Shown here: piece after piece, positions 16,503 to 24,202 of the stretch
How positions within the stretch are numbered: position 1 is the stretch's first letter
How the letters are laid out: the number at the start of each line of letters is the position of its first letter
Assembly (NCBI GenBank): GCA_002309415.1
Contig: DBXC01000007.1
Location: forward strand, 1-64,000
Reading direction: 5' to 3'
DNA: 64,000 bases
Source: Dehalococcoidia bacterium UBA1222
GTDB taxonomy: Bacteria; Chloroflexota; Dehalococcoidia; Dehalococcoidales; UBA1222
The notes under the pieces: model-generated
Told to the model about the DNA's origin: nothing
Databases searched by the model: none
The model's input: only the letters and a program-made list of their open reading frames with translations
Position numbers and translations under genes: made by a program

Positions 16503-16529
16503 CAGGGGGAGCCGTCCTTGCTCCCCCTG
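16503..16529 (-). terminator. 10-bp GC-rich hairpin without U-tract after operon 2 FAD gene
   Basis: CAGGGGGAGC (16503-16512) pairs perfectly with GCTCCCCCTG (16520-16529) around a seven-base loop. On the minus strand no T-run follows, so downstream genes are probably still transcribed. Its position and build parallel the hairpin after the FAD gene of operon 1 at 5584-5613. Confidence 0.6.
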
Positions 16530-16562
16530 CAAAACATTCAAACTATAGCCTTTTAGTAAGCT

Positions 16563-17528
16563 TTACGCATTGGCTGCCGCAAGTATTGTTTCCTTAACGA
16601 TACCAGCTGTTGCCGCAATCTTCCACTTGTTATTGGTAAGTGCGGTGGCCTTTTCTACGGCCTTCTCTCCAGCCTGAGCAGCAAGTTCTTCCGTAATCTT
16701 CTTACCAGCAATCAGCGATTCTGCTTCAGTTGCACGTCGCGGCTTATTGTGGACTGCATTCATACAAATTCGAGCACCGTTGGAGGTAATGAGCACAGCG
16801 CAGTTAACGATCGGGAAGTCTATGGATTCTCTAATCGCAAGCTTCTTGAATGCAGATTTAGATCCGGATGCCGGGGTGGGAATCTGGATCTCTTTAACAA
16901 TCTCGTCCGAATCGAGAACCGTTGAACCAGGAATTGCCACAGCCCAGAATTCTTCTGCCTTAATGGTACGTTTAGTTGTAACAATGGACGCATCCAATGC
17001 GACCAGCGCAGGTGCCGTATCGGAAGGATTGACAGCTGCGCACATCTTTTCCATGCCGAAAATCGAATGATATCGATTATCGCTGGTCAGAGCAAAACAA
17101 GTTTTGGTATTACCCTTGCGGAGACAATCATAGTAATTGTCATCTTTTCTGAAGAACCAGCATCGGTTCAGCTGACAGATATTACCACCGATAGTGCCCA
17201 TCTCTCTCAGATGAGGAGAGGCTGTCTTATGAGCGGCTTCAGCCAATGCTGCATAGTTCTTTTTTACGATGCTGCTTTCAGCAATATCCTCAAGTTTGGC
17301 AAGTGCTCCAATCTTCAGATATCCGCCTTCTTCTTTGATGTAGTCTGCGTTAGGAATGGTCTTGAGGTTAATCAATGTTGCAGGATTGGATGGGAGTACA
17401 TTGAATCGACGGGTACCGATAAGATCGGTGCCACCGGCAACTACTTCCGCATTACCCTTCTGCAGTGCAGCTACGGCATCTTCAAAAGATTTGGCATTAA
17501 TGTGTTCGAAAATCTCTAATGTTTTCAT
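16563..17528 (-). CDS. FAD-binding subunit of molybdenum hydroxylase with extra cysteine cluster (operon 2)
   Basis: 321 residues, a close paralogue of the protein at 4563-5555. FAD-binding Ala-Gly-Gly-Thr-Asp-Leu lies near 31 and Met-Gly-Thr-Ile-Gly-Gly-Asn-Ile near 110. The five cysteines C118, C123, C135, C144 and C163 match those of operon 1 and the 4Fe-4S insertion known from 4-hydroxybenzoyl-CoA reductase beta subunit. GAGAG precedes the ATG. It is ten bases from the large-subunit gene and shares its message. The subunit would pass electrons from the 2Fe-2S clusters to an acceptor, or in reverse, outside the cell membrane if the complex is exported. Confidence 0.9.
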   Translation of the reverse strand: MKTLEIFEHINAKSFEDAVAALQKGNAEVVAGGTDLIGTRRFNVLPSNPATLINLKTIPNADYIKEEGGYLKIGALAKLEDIAESSIVKKNYAALAEAAHKTASPHLREMGTIGGNICQLNRCWFFRKDDNYYDCLRKGNTKTCFALTSDNRYHSIFGMEKMCAAVNPSDTAPALVALDASIVTTKRTIKAEEFWAVAIPGSTVLDSDEIVKEIQIPTPASGSKSAFKKLAIRESIDFPIVNCAVLITSNGARICMNAVHNKPRRATEAESLIAGKKITEELAAQAGEKAVEKATALTNNKWKIAATAGIVKETILAAANA

Positions 17529-17538
17529 CTTTTCTCTC

Positions 17539-19896
17539 CTATGCCTTTCCGAGCGCCTTCAATACATTGTTCGGAGTAGTTGGGATATCAACCCATTTAC
17601 CGATTGCATTATAGACAGCGGCTGCAGTCAGACCCATTGTGGCAGCACAACCACATTCACCGAGACCAACAGCACCATAAGGTGAATAGCCCGTCTTGGT
17701 TTCAACGATCTCACAGCTGATAGGACCAACATCTCCAATGCCAAGGATGGGATAGAAAACCATGTTATCGTTAAGCTTTGCACCAGTAACAGGATCATAG
17801 ACAACTTCTTGAGCATTACCACGACCCATACCCATTGAGAAACCACCATACTGCTGTCCATTAATGACATCAGGATTGATTGCCGTGCCAACATCGTTTA
17901 CAAGGCAGGCGCTAAGAATCTCAACCTTGCCAGTATCGGTATCCACTGCAACTTCGACGAAGTGGCACTGTCGACCAAGGGCAGTATCCATGTAATTAGG
18001 AATGTCTGATTCTGCTTCAGTGAAGAATCGAGAGAATTCGTGCTGGAAGATGGGATTCCATCCGGCGTGGAGCTGAACAACCTGTTTGACTGTTGCAGTA
18101 TGTGATGGATTAGCTTTTTCAAAGATAACGCTATCTTTCATATCCAGCGCGTCGGGAGTAAGACCCGTGAAAGGTGCAGGGTTAGGAATTTCCATACCAA
18201 ACATAAATGTGACGGCATCTTTACAGGCATATTCAAGCAGGTTTTGCTTAGCCTTTCGGGCAGCCAAGACCAACGCACCAAGGTTGGTAGCCACACCTGA
18301 GGAACTAGCTTCAGACATGGTATCGAAACCAACATTATGGCGATCAGGCTGGTAAATAACATCGTCAAGTTTCATGCCCATCTCTGCCGCAACGACCTGA
18401 GCATAAGGAAGTGCAACAAGCGGGCCAGTACAGCTTCGTCGATAGATAACATCGACGGTTCCATCGTATCGGACATTGATACCGCAACGAGTTCGTCGAT
18501 AAGGCCAGTTCTGCCAGCTCTCAGTCCAGGTGAAACCTACACCATGCATCCTACCGTCAGCCAGTTTGCGAGTACCAGCAGCATGATATTTAGATGACCA
18601 ATTAAATGCCTTCTTACCTTTTTCTAAACACTCTTTAAGACTGTCTCGTCCGGCAGGGAAGCCTTCTTCAACTCGCTTAGGCTCGAGCTCGGCAAGAGTC
18701 TTACCATCACCGCCGTCGTTGATCAATGCAACTTCAGTCGGATCCATATTCAAAGCCGCGGCAACATGTGCAAACAACATGTTCTGACAGGTACCAGCAA
18801 CGGCACCATCGCGGAACACGCCGGGGACTACTCGGTTGTAGAGAGGATAGACATATGTGTGTCTGAGATTAGGAATACAAGTGGATGCTTTGATCTTGGA
18901 GATCTCACCACCGATCATCATGCCGGATGCTACGGTATCAAGGTCTACGGCAATAATCTTACCATCATTGTTGTAGCCGACCTTCCACTTGTGGTGGCCC
19001 ATACATTCATCAGCACCAACAAACTGACAATCTTCCCAAACACTCTTACAAGGTCGTCGGGTAATGTAAGCTGCAATAATGGCTAACCACGCAGTCCAGC
19101 CTTCGCACTGATGAGAGATAGGGCCGCCAAACGTACCGCCATTGAATGCGGAATGCATGTCAATCTTGTTTTGGGGAACAAACTCACCGACAACTTCTTC
19201 GATTGTGTTGAAAGCCTGTCCATGGAACCAAATCTTGCAGTTGTCATCGTTGTCGAATTCACAAACACAAGTCATCGGTTCGGCCGAAACAGGAGTGTTT
19301 TCAGCAATCTCATATTCGAATTCGATGATATGATCACAATGCTTGAAACCCTCTTCTACATCACCGATGGCGTTGTTAACTTTTTCACCCTTATCCATGA
19401 TATTGTTCTGAGGGTTAATATCCTCTCGATAGAGGTCTTTACTAGCAAGTGCTTTATTGTAGTCAACTTCACAGGGGAGGTCTTCCCATTCGATGACTGC
19501 CTTTTTGATAGCCTGGTCGCAGGCATATTCACTAACTGCAACGACAGCAAAACCAACCGGATGGCCAGCCCAGTAAACTCTATCGTTAAGGAACGTGGTC
19601 ATATTGCCCGGCTTCAGTGTATCAGACGCCCATTTGATCGATTTGTCATCATAGCGTAAAACTTTGACGACGCCGTCGACCTGCTCTGTCTTGCTGGTGT
19701 CAAGCTTCTTAATTCGGCCTGCACCACGCTGGGCAATGTAGTATTTCACATAAAGCATGTTGGGGCGAACGACATCGCTCGTAAACTCTGCCGTGCCGAC
19801 AACCTTGGTATGTGCATCAGGAGGAATGTGTCCTCGTTCGCCGATGATAGTCTTGGGGACTTCCCATCTCCAAGGTTCATAATGAGCGTTTGACAT
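17539..19896 (-). CDS. molybdopterin-binding large subunit of molybdenum hydroxylase (operon 2)
   Basis: 785 residues, xanthine dehydrogenase family. The hammerhead domain (about 25-155) includes Val-Gly-Thr-Ala-Glu-Phe and Gly-His-Pro-Val-Gly-Phe-Ala-Val-Val. The cofactor-binding body has Ala-Phe-Asn-Gly-Gly-Thr-Phe-Gly-Gly-Pro near 250 and Pro-Gly-Val-Phe-Arg-Asp near 358. The catalytic glutamate is expected in Gly-Leu-Gly-Glu-Cys near residue 752. It differs clearly from the operon 1 enzyme (Gly-Cys-Gly-Glu-Pro there), so the two probably act on different substrates. The start overlaps the stop of the 2Fe-2S gene by one base (TAATG), as in operon 1. No signal peptide is present; export would rely on the small subunit. 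Confidence 0.93.
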   Translation of the reverse strand: MSNAHYEPWRWEVPKTIIGERGHIPPDAHTKVVGTAEFTSDVVRPNMLYVKYYIAQRGAGRIKKLDTSKTEQVDGVVKVLRYDDKSIKWASDTLKPGNMTTFLNDRVYWAGHPVGFAVVAVSEYACDQAIKKAVIEWEDLPCEVDYNKALASKDLYREDINPQNNIMDKGEKVNNAIGDVEEGFKHCDHIIEFEYEIAENTPVSAEPMTCVCEFDNDDNCKIWFHGQAFNTIEEVVGEFVPQNKIDMHSAFNGGTFGGPISHQCEGWTAWLAIIAAYITRRPCKSVWEDCQFVGADECMGHHKWKVGYNNDGKIIAVDLDTVASGMMIGGEISKIKASTCIPNLRHTYVYPLYNRVVPGVFRDGAVAGTCQNMLFAHVAAALNMDPTEVALINDGGDGKTLAELEPKRVEEGFPAGRDSLKECLEKGKKAFNWSSKYHAAGTRKLADGRMHGVGFTWTESWQNWPYRRTRCGINVRYDGTVDVIYRRSCTGPLVALPYAQVVAAEMGMKLDDVIYQPDRHNVGFDTMSEASSSGVATNLGALVLAARKAKQNLLEYACKDAVTFMFGMEIPNPAPFTGLTPDALDMKDSVIFEKANPSHTATVKQVVQLHAGWNPIFQHEFSRFFTEAESDIPNYMDTALGRQCHFVEVAVDTDTGKVEILSACLVNDVGTAINPDVINGQQYGGFSMGMGRGNAQEVVYDPVTGAKLNDNMVFYPILGIGDVGPISCEIVETKTGYSPYGAVGLGECGCAATMGLTAAAVYNAIGKWVDIPTTPNNVLKALGKA

Positions 19897-20570
19897 TATT
19901 TACCTCCCTTTGCTGCTTCCTTGATGGCGATGATATGCTGCGGATAGGTACCGCATCGGCAGATATTGCCACCCAAAGCATCGATGATATCTTCATCCGT
20001 AGGATTAGGCTTCCTATCAAGAAGTGCTTTAGCTGTGATAAGGAAACCCGGCGTACAATAACCACATTGTGCACAGAAATTCTTGGCATAGGCATTAACC
20101 AAAGGATGGTTAATGACACCAAGGTGTTCTGCAGTTTCGATTTCAGCGCCATCACATTCAACTGCAAGAGCCATACAAGTAAGGATGGGACGACCGTTAA
20201 CGATTGCAGAACATGATCCACAAGCACCGCATCCATTGCACATATCTTTCAAGGAGATAACTCCCATGCCTTCCTTAAGAGCATCCCTCAGTGTCCAGTT
20301 GGCTTCAATATGGCACACCCTGGGTTCGCCATTCAGGATGACATGGAGATCAGTTAATTCCACACCATCTTCTGCGACGGTCACGGTCTTGGTTACTGTT
20401 TTGTTGACTGTCGTCGATACCGTTTGGGTCACGGTCTTGGTGTCGCCATTGCAGGCACTAAGCAGAGCCATGGAAGCAACAGATGCGCCTCCCACAACGA
20501 TACCGGCATCTTTAATGAACTCTCTTCGAGTTAAACCAGATGTTGTCTTGTTATTTTCCTCTGAACTCAT
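19896..20570 (-). CDS. Tat-exported lipoprotein, 2Fe-2S subunit of molybdenum hydroxylase (operon 2)
   Basis: 224 residues. The twin-arginine motif TRREF is at about 14-18; a lipobox LSAC puts the lipidated Cys at residue 40. A Thr/Val/Lys linker spans 44-65. The first Fe-S domain reads CNGCGACGSC (111-120) plus C132. That is an unusual Cx2Cx2Cx2C run, with the first cysteine one residue further out than in the standard Cx4Cx2C pattern. The C-terminal domain is canonical: C169, C172 and Cys-Arg-Cys at 204-206. GGAGGAG precedes the ATG. It is the first gene of operon 2, with a TATAAT promoter about 100 bases upstream. It should anchor the complex outside the membrane. Confidence 0.92.
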   Translation of the reverse strand: MSSEENNKTTSGLTRREFIKDAGIVVGGASVASMALLSACNGDTKTVTQTVSTTVNKTVTKTVTVAEDGVELTDLHVILNGEPRVCHIEANWTLRDALKEGMGVISLKDMCNGCGACGSCSAIVNGRPILTCMALAVECDGAEIETAEHLGVINHPLVNAYAKNFCAQCGYCTPGFLITAKALLDRKPNPTDEDIIDALGGNICRCGTYPQHIIAIKEAAKGGK

Positions 20571-20668
20571 TTTTCTCCTCCATAAGATTTCGCCGGGGTA
20601 ATAATTACTATTTGATCCACCTCCTTCTTTCGACCTCGATGAGCCAAATTAAGTGTTCTATACGAAAA

Positions 20669-20674
20669 ATTATA
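20669..20674 (-). promoter_or_regulatory. -10 element of molybdenum hydroxylase operon 2
   Basis: TATAAT on the minus strand, with a poor -35 (CGTCAC) 17 bases further upstream, suggests an activator-dependent promoter starting near 20662. The leader of about 90 bases contains a strong orphan GGAGGTGGATC Shine-Dalgarno-like sequence at about 20617-20627, in addition to the functional GGAGGAG next to the ATG. Confidence 0.5.
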
Positions 20675-20696
20675 TGGGCAGAAGAGACCTTGTGAC

Positions 20697-20734
20697 GTGA
20701 GTTTTCATGCCTAAATGCATAAAAAAAAGTTCAC
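20697..20734. promoter_or_regulatory. candidate shared operator, copy 2 (inverted pair of GTGAxxTTTT half sites)
   Basis: GTGAGTTTTCATGC (20697-20710, plus strand) faces GTGAACTTTTTTTTATGC on the minus strand (ending at 20734). Together they form an imperfect inverted repeat just upstream of the operon 2 promoter, where an activator would bind. Similar 16-base sites occur at 1361 and 23321. Confidence 0.4.
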
Positions 20735-20755
20735 AAAACACCAGGATGGTTTGAA

Positions 20756-21445
20756 TTAAACTATCGCAGAGGAATCAAAATAGTAGCCGATACCCGTCTT
20801 ACTGCATACCACGGGAAGCTCGGTAATCTCATACAGTTTTCGTCTAAGATTTTTGACGTGTGTTCTAATTGCTTCGGAAGCATTCGCATAATCGCTTCCC
20901 CAGATCTTTATCGCCAGATCTGAAATGCTAACGACCGCACCATTAGCAGTCATTAATGTTTGTAGGATCAAGGCTTCTATATTGGTCAGTCTTATTTCTT
21001 TCCCAGCACCAGTTGCTGTTCTCTTCACTGCATCAAGAGTAAATAAGGGACACACTAAAGTTGCCGACGGTTCAAGAGATGTTGTTTTCTTTCGAAGCGC
21101 AGCTTTGATCCTAGCTATAAACTCAAGCTGACGGAATGGTTTCCTAATAAAGTCATCTGCTCCCTGTGCTAACGCTTTAACGACAGACTCCTCATCACTC
21201 AATGCCGTCAAAACGATAACAGGAACATCTGACTTTTGACGAATGCTTTGCAAAACATCAAACCCATCAATGTCCGGCAAACCGATGTCTAATATCACGA
21301 TATCTGTTGATGGCAGCAATGCCTGCTTTAATCCCTCGGTGCCGAAAGAGAAGTCTAAAAGCGCTGCATCCTCCCAGCAAAGTCGCAATATCATTTTTAC
21401 TGAATCAACGATGTTGATATCATCTTCAATGATTACCACGTTCAT
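20756..21445 (-). CDS. OmpR/PhoB-type response regulator
   Basis: 229 residues. The receiver domain has the acidic pair Glu-Asp-Asp (7-9), phosphoacceptor D53 in Leu-Asp-Ile-Gly-Leu-Pro, Thr/Ala near 80 and Lys in Arg-Lys-Pro-Phe near 102. A winged-helix DNA-binding domain covers about 130-225. The ATG overlaps the kinase stop (ATGA), so kinase and regulator are co-translated. The gene lies head-to-tail upstream of operon 2 on the same strand, with a 185-base gap that contains the operon 2 promoter and candidate operator, so it is the likely activator of that operon. Confidence 0.93.
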   Translation of the reverse strand: MNVVIIEDDINIVDSVKMILRLCWEDAALLDFSFGTEGLKQALLPSTDIVILDIGLPDIDGFDVLQSIRQKSDVPVIVLTALSDEESVVKALAQGADDFIRKPFRQLEFIARIKAALRKKTTSLEPSATLVCPLFTLDAVKRTATGAGKEIRLTNIEALILQTLMTANGAVVSISDLAIKIWGSDYANASEAIRTHVKNLRRKLYEITELPVVCSKTGIGYYFDSSAIV

Positions 21446-23163
21446 GCGTCATCCTTCTCCTTACGCTGTTTTTTTGGCAAAGAAACAAAAAACGTGCTGC
21501 CTATGCCTACAGAACTCCTATACCATATCAAACCATGGTGCAGGTCAATGATCTTCTTGCTCAATGCCAGACCCAACCCTAACCCGCTGGCATTGACTCC
21601 GTTTTTCCGGAGTCTCCTATATGGCTCAAAAATATTATTCAGTTTCTCCTCTTTGATTCCTATACCGCTATCTGTGATCTTGATGATGACCGCCAAGAGA
21701 TTCTGTTCTACGGCGACATCAATTTTGCCTCCCTGGGGAGTAAACTTTATAGCATTATCCAAAATGTTTATTACCACCTGGCGTAGTCTGTCTTCATCTC
21801 CCTGAACAATTACACCTTCCGGGATGCAGGATGTTATTTGCTGGCTACGCTTTTCAATCCTCGGCGTCACGAAAGACACGCAATCTCGAACAAGCTTGGA
21901 TATATCGACCTCACCGAACTCAACAATAAACTGCTTAATGTCATACCGAATTAAATCGGTCAAATCGTCTATTCTCCGATTAAGATTCAAAACACCCTGA
22001 TTCATTGTCTGTGCACACTCAAGCTCTGTACCTGTCAAACTATTAACTAACACATCGCTTAAGGCAATTATTGGTGTCAATGGTGTCTTGATTTCATGGA
22101 TAAGTGCTCTCACAAATAGCTGTTGTTTCTCAAACGTCTGTTCAAGTTCCTGTCTTAGTTTATGCTCAACTTCAAGTCTATGTTCTAATTCCTCAGCAAT
22201 CTCCTGATTACGCCGAACTTCTGCCATCAACTGATTTGTTCTTTGAGTAACAATATCATCAAGATTGTTTTTCAATCTCATCAATTCACGCTGGGTCTGC
22301 ATCAATGTCGTTATGTCCAAAAAGACAAAGTACACTTTGCTGAATGTTTTTCGTGATGAAGGCGGAACAGCGATGAGTATTCTTTGGAATACCTCTTGTC
22401 CATCGACCTCGATCCTTTGTTCATATGTAAAGCGTGTTTGGCCATTCATCAGCGCCATGGTATTAGAGAGAAATAGTCCTTTAAGCTCCTGTTCATTTTC
22501 TAACATGCTCCTCGTAATCTTATCGAAAGCATCTGCCATACTACGGTTTTCTCCCAATTTCAGGAACTGCTTATTGACTCTAATTGCTTTGATTGATAGA
22601 AATGCTTCTTTCAATTGGTCGATATTATCAGATAAATACTGTTCAACATCATCAACGCCAGAGGCTCGCAATCTATCTATGTATTGCTTAAAACCAGAAT
22701 AGTCGGCTTCCCAAATACCCACAGGGACTTCTTCAAACAGCTCAACATACTCCCTTAAAGCGAAAGTGTATTCCGCATTCTCGATGAAAAAATTAACTAC
22801 ACCTACACCATGACCATCGTCATCTCGAAGAGCAAGAGGAGCAACTACATACGGACTGTTTTCTTTCACGCAGGATGGATATAGCTTTGTGACATTCAGA
22901 CTGCCGCTTTCTATAAACTGCTTTACATGGCAGTTTTCCCTGCCACATTCATAACTATCAAAACATTCTGTACAGAGTCTTCCACGAGCATCCTCAAGAG
23001 AAATACCCGAAAGATCCTGGAATTTTTTGTTGAAATATCTGATACGATAATCCAGATCTATGACACAAACACCAACATCAATTGCATCGAAGATCTGAGA
23101 TAAACCTTCATATTGCTTAATAGCCGCGCCTATGTAGTATTCACTATCTGGCTCTATTCTCAT
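21442..23163 (-). CDS. PAS-domain sensor histidine kinase
   Basis: About 573 residues, no membrane segments, so cytoplasmic. The N-terminal PAS domain (about 15-130) carries a cysteine group Cys-x2-Cys-x5-Cys-x4-Cys around residues 68-85 that could bind metal or sense redox state. A second sensory region lies at about 135-300, followed by a coiled coil (about 300-345). The H-box is Ile-His-Glu-Ile-Lys-Thr-Pro-Leu with H356. The HATPase domain shows Asn-Ile-Leu-Asp-Asn-Ala-Ile-Lys-Phe, Asp-Ser-Gly-Ile-Gly-Ile and Gly-Leu-Gly-Leu-Gly-Leu. Start 23163 has AAGGGTGG before it; 23202 is an alternative. It pairs with the response regulator at 20756. Confidence 0.9.
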   Translation of the reverse strand: MRIEPDSEYYIGAAIKQYEGLSQIFDAIDVGVCVIDLDYRIRYFNKKFQDLSGISLEDARGRLCTECFDSYECGRENCHVKQFIESGSLNVTKLYPSCVKENSPYVVAPLALRDDDGHGVGVVNFFIENAEYTFALREYVELFEEVPVGIWEADYSGFKQYIDRLRASGVDDVEQYLSDNIDQLKEAFLSIKAIRVNKQFLKLGENRSMADAFDKITRSMLENEQELKGLFLSNTMALMNGQTRFTYEQRIEVDGQEVFQRILIAVPPSSRKTFSKVYFVFLDITTLMQTQRELMRLKNNLDDIVTQRTNQLMAEVRRNQEIAEELEHRLEVEHKLRQELEQTFEKQQLFVRALIHEIKTPLTPIIALSDVLVNSLTGTELECAQTMNQGVLNLNRRIDDLTDLIRYDIKQFIVEFGEVDISKLVRDCVSFVTPRIEKRSQQITSCIPEGVIVQGDEDRLRQVVINILDNAIKFTPQGGKIDVAVEQNLLAVIIKITDSGIGIKEEKLNNIFEPYRRLRKNGVNASGLGLGLALSKKIIDLHHGLIWYRSSVGIGSTFFVSLPKKQRKEKDDA

Positions 23164-23320
23164 ACCAACCACCCTTTTAGCAGAATACAGCTGACAATCC
23201 AATGTCGATAGGTTAATGCATTACATATACTAGATGGTACCACGCTTCTTTGTTGGTCGACACAGATATAAACATTTGACGCTCACTCAAGATTATAAAG
23301 ACAAATGTACTTTTTATGGC

Positions 23321-23336
23321 GTGAAGTTTTGCTCAC
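23321..23336 (+). promoter_or_regulatory. candidate shared operator, copy 3
   Basis: GTGAAGTTTTGCTCAC has dyad ends GTGA/TCAC and agrees with 1361-1376 at 13 of 16 positions. It lies between the divergent kinase and dehydratase genes, about 45 bases upstream of the TATAAT at 23382. Confidence 0.38.
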
Positions 23337-23381
23337 ACCGAAATGAGGATTATTTGTTTATCATGTTTAGGAGAATAGACC

Positions 23382-23387
23382 TATAAT
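23382..23387 (+). promoter_or_regulatory. -10 element upstream of MaoC-type genes
   Basis: TATAAT ends only nine bases before the ATG at 23397, so the transcript would have a leader of about 0-3 bases. A weak -35 (TTATCA, 18-base spacer) is present. Confidence 0.45.
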
Positions 23388-23396
23388 TTCATCATC

Positions 23397-23828
23397 ATGG
23401 AAAGACAGACAATCAGTATCGACAAATTAAAGACTCTTCTGCATAAACCATTAGAACCTTTCACATATACATTGTCTCGCGAATTAGTCAGTGACTATAT
23501 CGGCACTGTAAAGAATTCTCCAGATTACTATTATTCAGGGCTGATCGTCCCTTGCTTCATCCTACCCACTTTGGGATGCGAACAGATGATATCGAAAATG
23601 TTGGAAATGAAAGGAATCGTCCTTCAGGGTGGCTCAACATTATCAGTTTACGAGCAGATTCCCGTTGGTTGCACCATATCGATTAATGCCGTGATATCCA
23701 ACATCAAAGAATCCAAACTTGATGGTTACATGTGCATTATCACGATAGACAAAGACTACTATGTCAATGATGGACTTGTTGCCCACTGCCGACAGCTTTC
23801 TGTAGTTAAGGGAGCTCCAACATCATGA
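23397..23828 (+). CDS. MaoC-like dehydratase, N-terminal-type hotdog subunit
   Basis: 143 residues. The pattern resembles the FAS1/MaoC N-terminal hotdog domain: a short helix, Glu-Leu-Val-Ser-Asp-Tyr, then Ile-Val-Pro-Cys-Phe, Gly-Gly-Ser-Thr-Leu and a strand pair around Ile-Pro-Val-Gly. It lacks the catalytic Asp-His of active hydratases. Its stop overlaps the ATG of the catalytic MaoC gene (ATGA), so the two products probably form a heterodimeric double-hotdog (R)-specific enoyl hydratase/dehydratase. A paralogue stands alone at 307-663. No ribosome site is evident; the message may be leaderless. Confidence 0.78.
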   Translation: MERQTISIDKLKTLLHKPLEPFTYTLSRELVSDYIGTVKNSPDYYYSGLIVPCFILPTLGCEQMISKMLEMKGIVLQGGSTLSVYEQIPVGCTISINAVISNIKESKLDGYMCIITIDKDYYVNDGLVAHCRQLSVVKGAPTS

Positions 23829-24202
23829 ACGATACATATTCAATGACAACCACTCCAACACTTGAGCAGGTCCATTCTTGGGCAAGGGTATCTGGCGACA
23901 ATAATCCCGTCCATTACGACAATTCATTCACCAAGTCTATGGGACTTCCTGGGCCAATTGTCCATGGACAACTGGTTGTTTCAATTCTCTTAGATATGGT
24001 CGATACATGGTTAGGGCAGGAAGGCTATATCATCGATTTCTCTTTCGCTTTTAGAAGCATATCTTATCCTGACTACCCCTTGGTCTGTAAGGGTTCTATC
24101 GCATCAAAAAACGATCGCACTTACTCATTGAAAGTCTCTGCAGAGGATACCTCTGGACATGTCCATGTCGAAGGGATCGTTACTGTTCAGCTCTGTTCCT
24201 GA
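23825..24202 (+). CDS. MaoC-family (R)-3-hydroxyacyl dehydratase
   Basis: 125 residues. The hydratase-2 active site is visible as Ser-Gly-Asp-Asn-Asn-Pro-Val-His-Tyr-Asp (about 25-34), followed by Gly-Pro-Ile-Val-His-Gly (about 45-50). It should remove or add water at a 3-hydroxyacyl thioester. Coupled to the preceding hotdog gene, it could supply the dehydration step missing from the E1-ACP-ketosynthase-ketoreductase operon 9 kb away. The last 78 bases overlap a convergent reading frame at 24125-24574. Confidence 0.88.
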   Translation: MNDTYSMTTTPTLEQVHSWARVSGDNNPVHYDNSFTKSMGLPGPIVHGQLVVSILLDMVDTWLGQEGYIIDFSFAFRSISYPDYPLVCKGSIASKNDRTYSLKVSAEDTSGHVHVEGIVTVQLCS

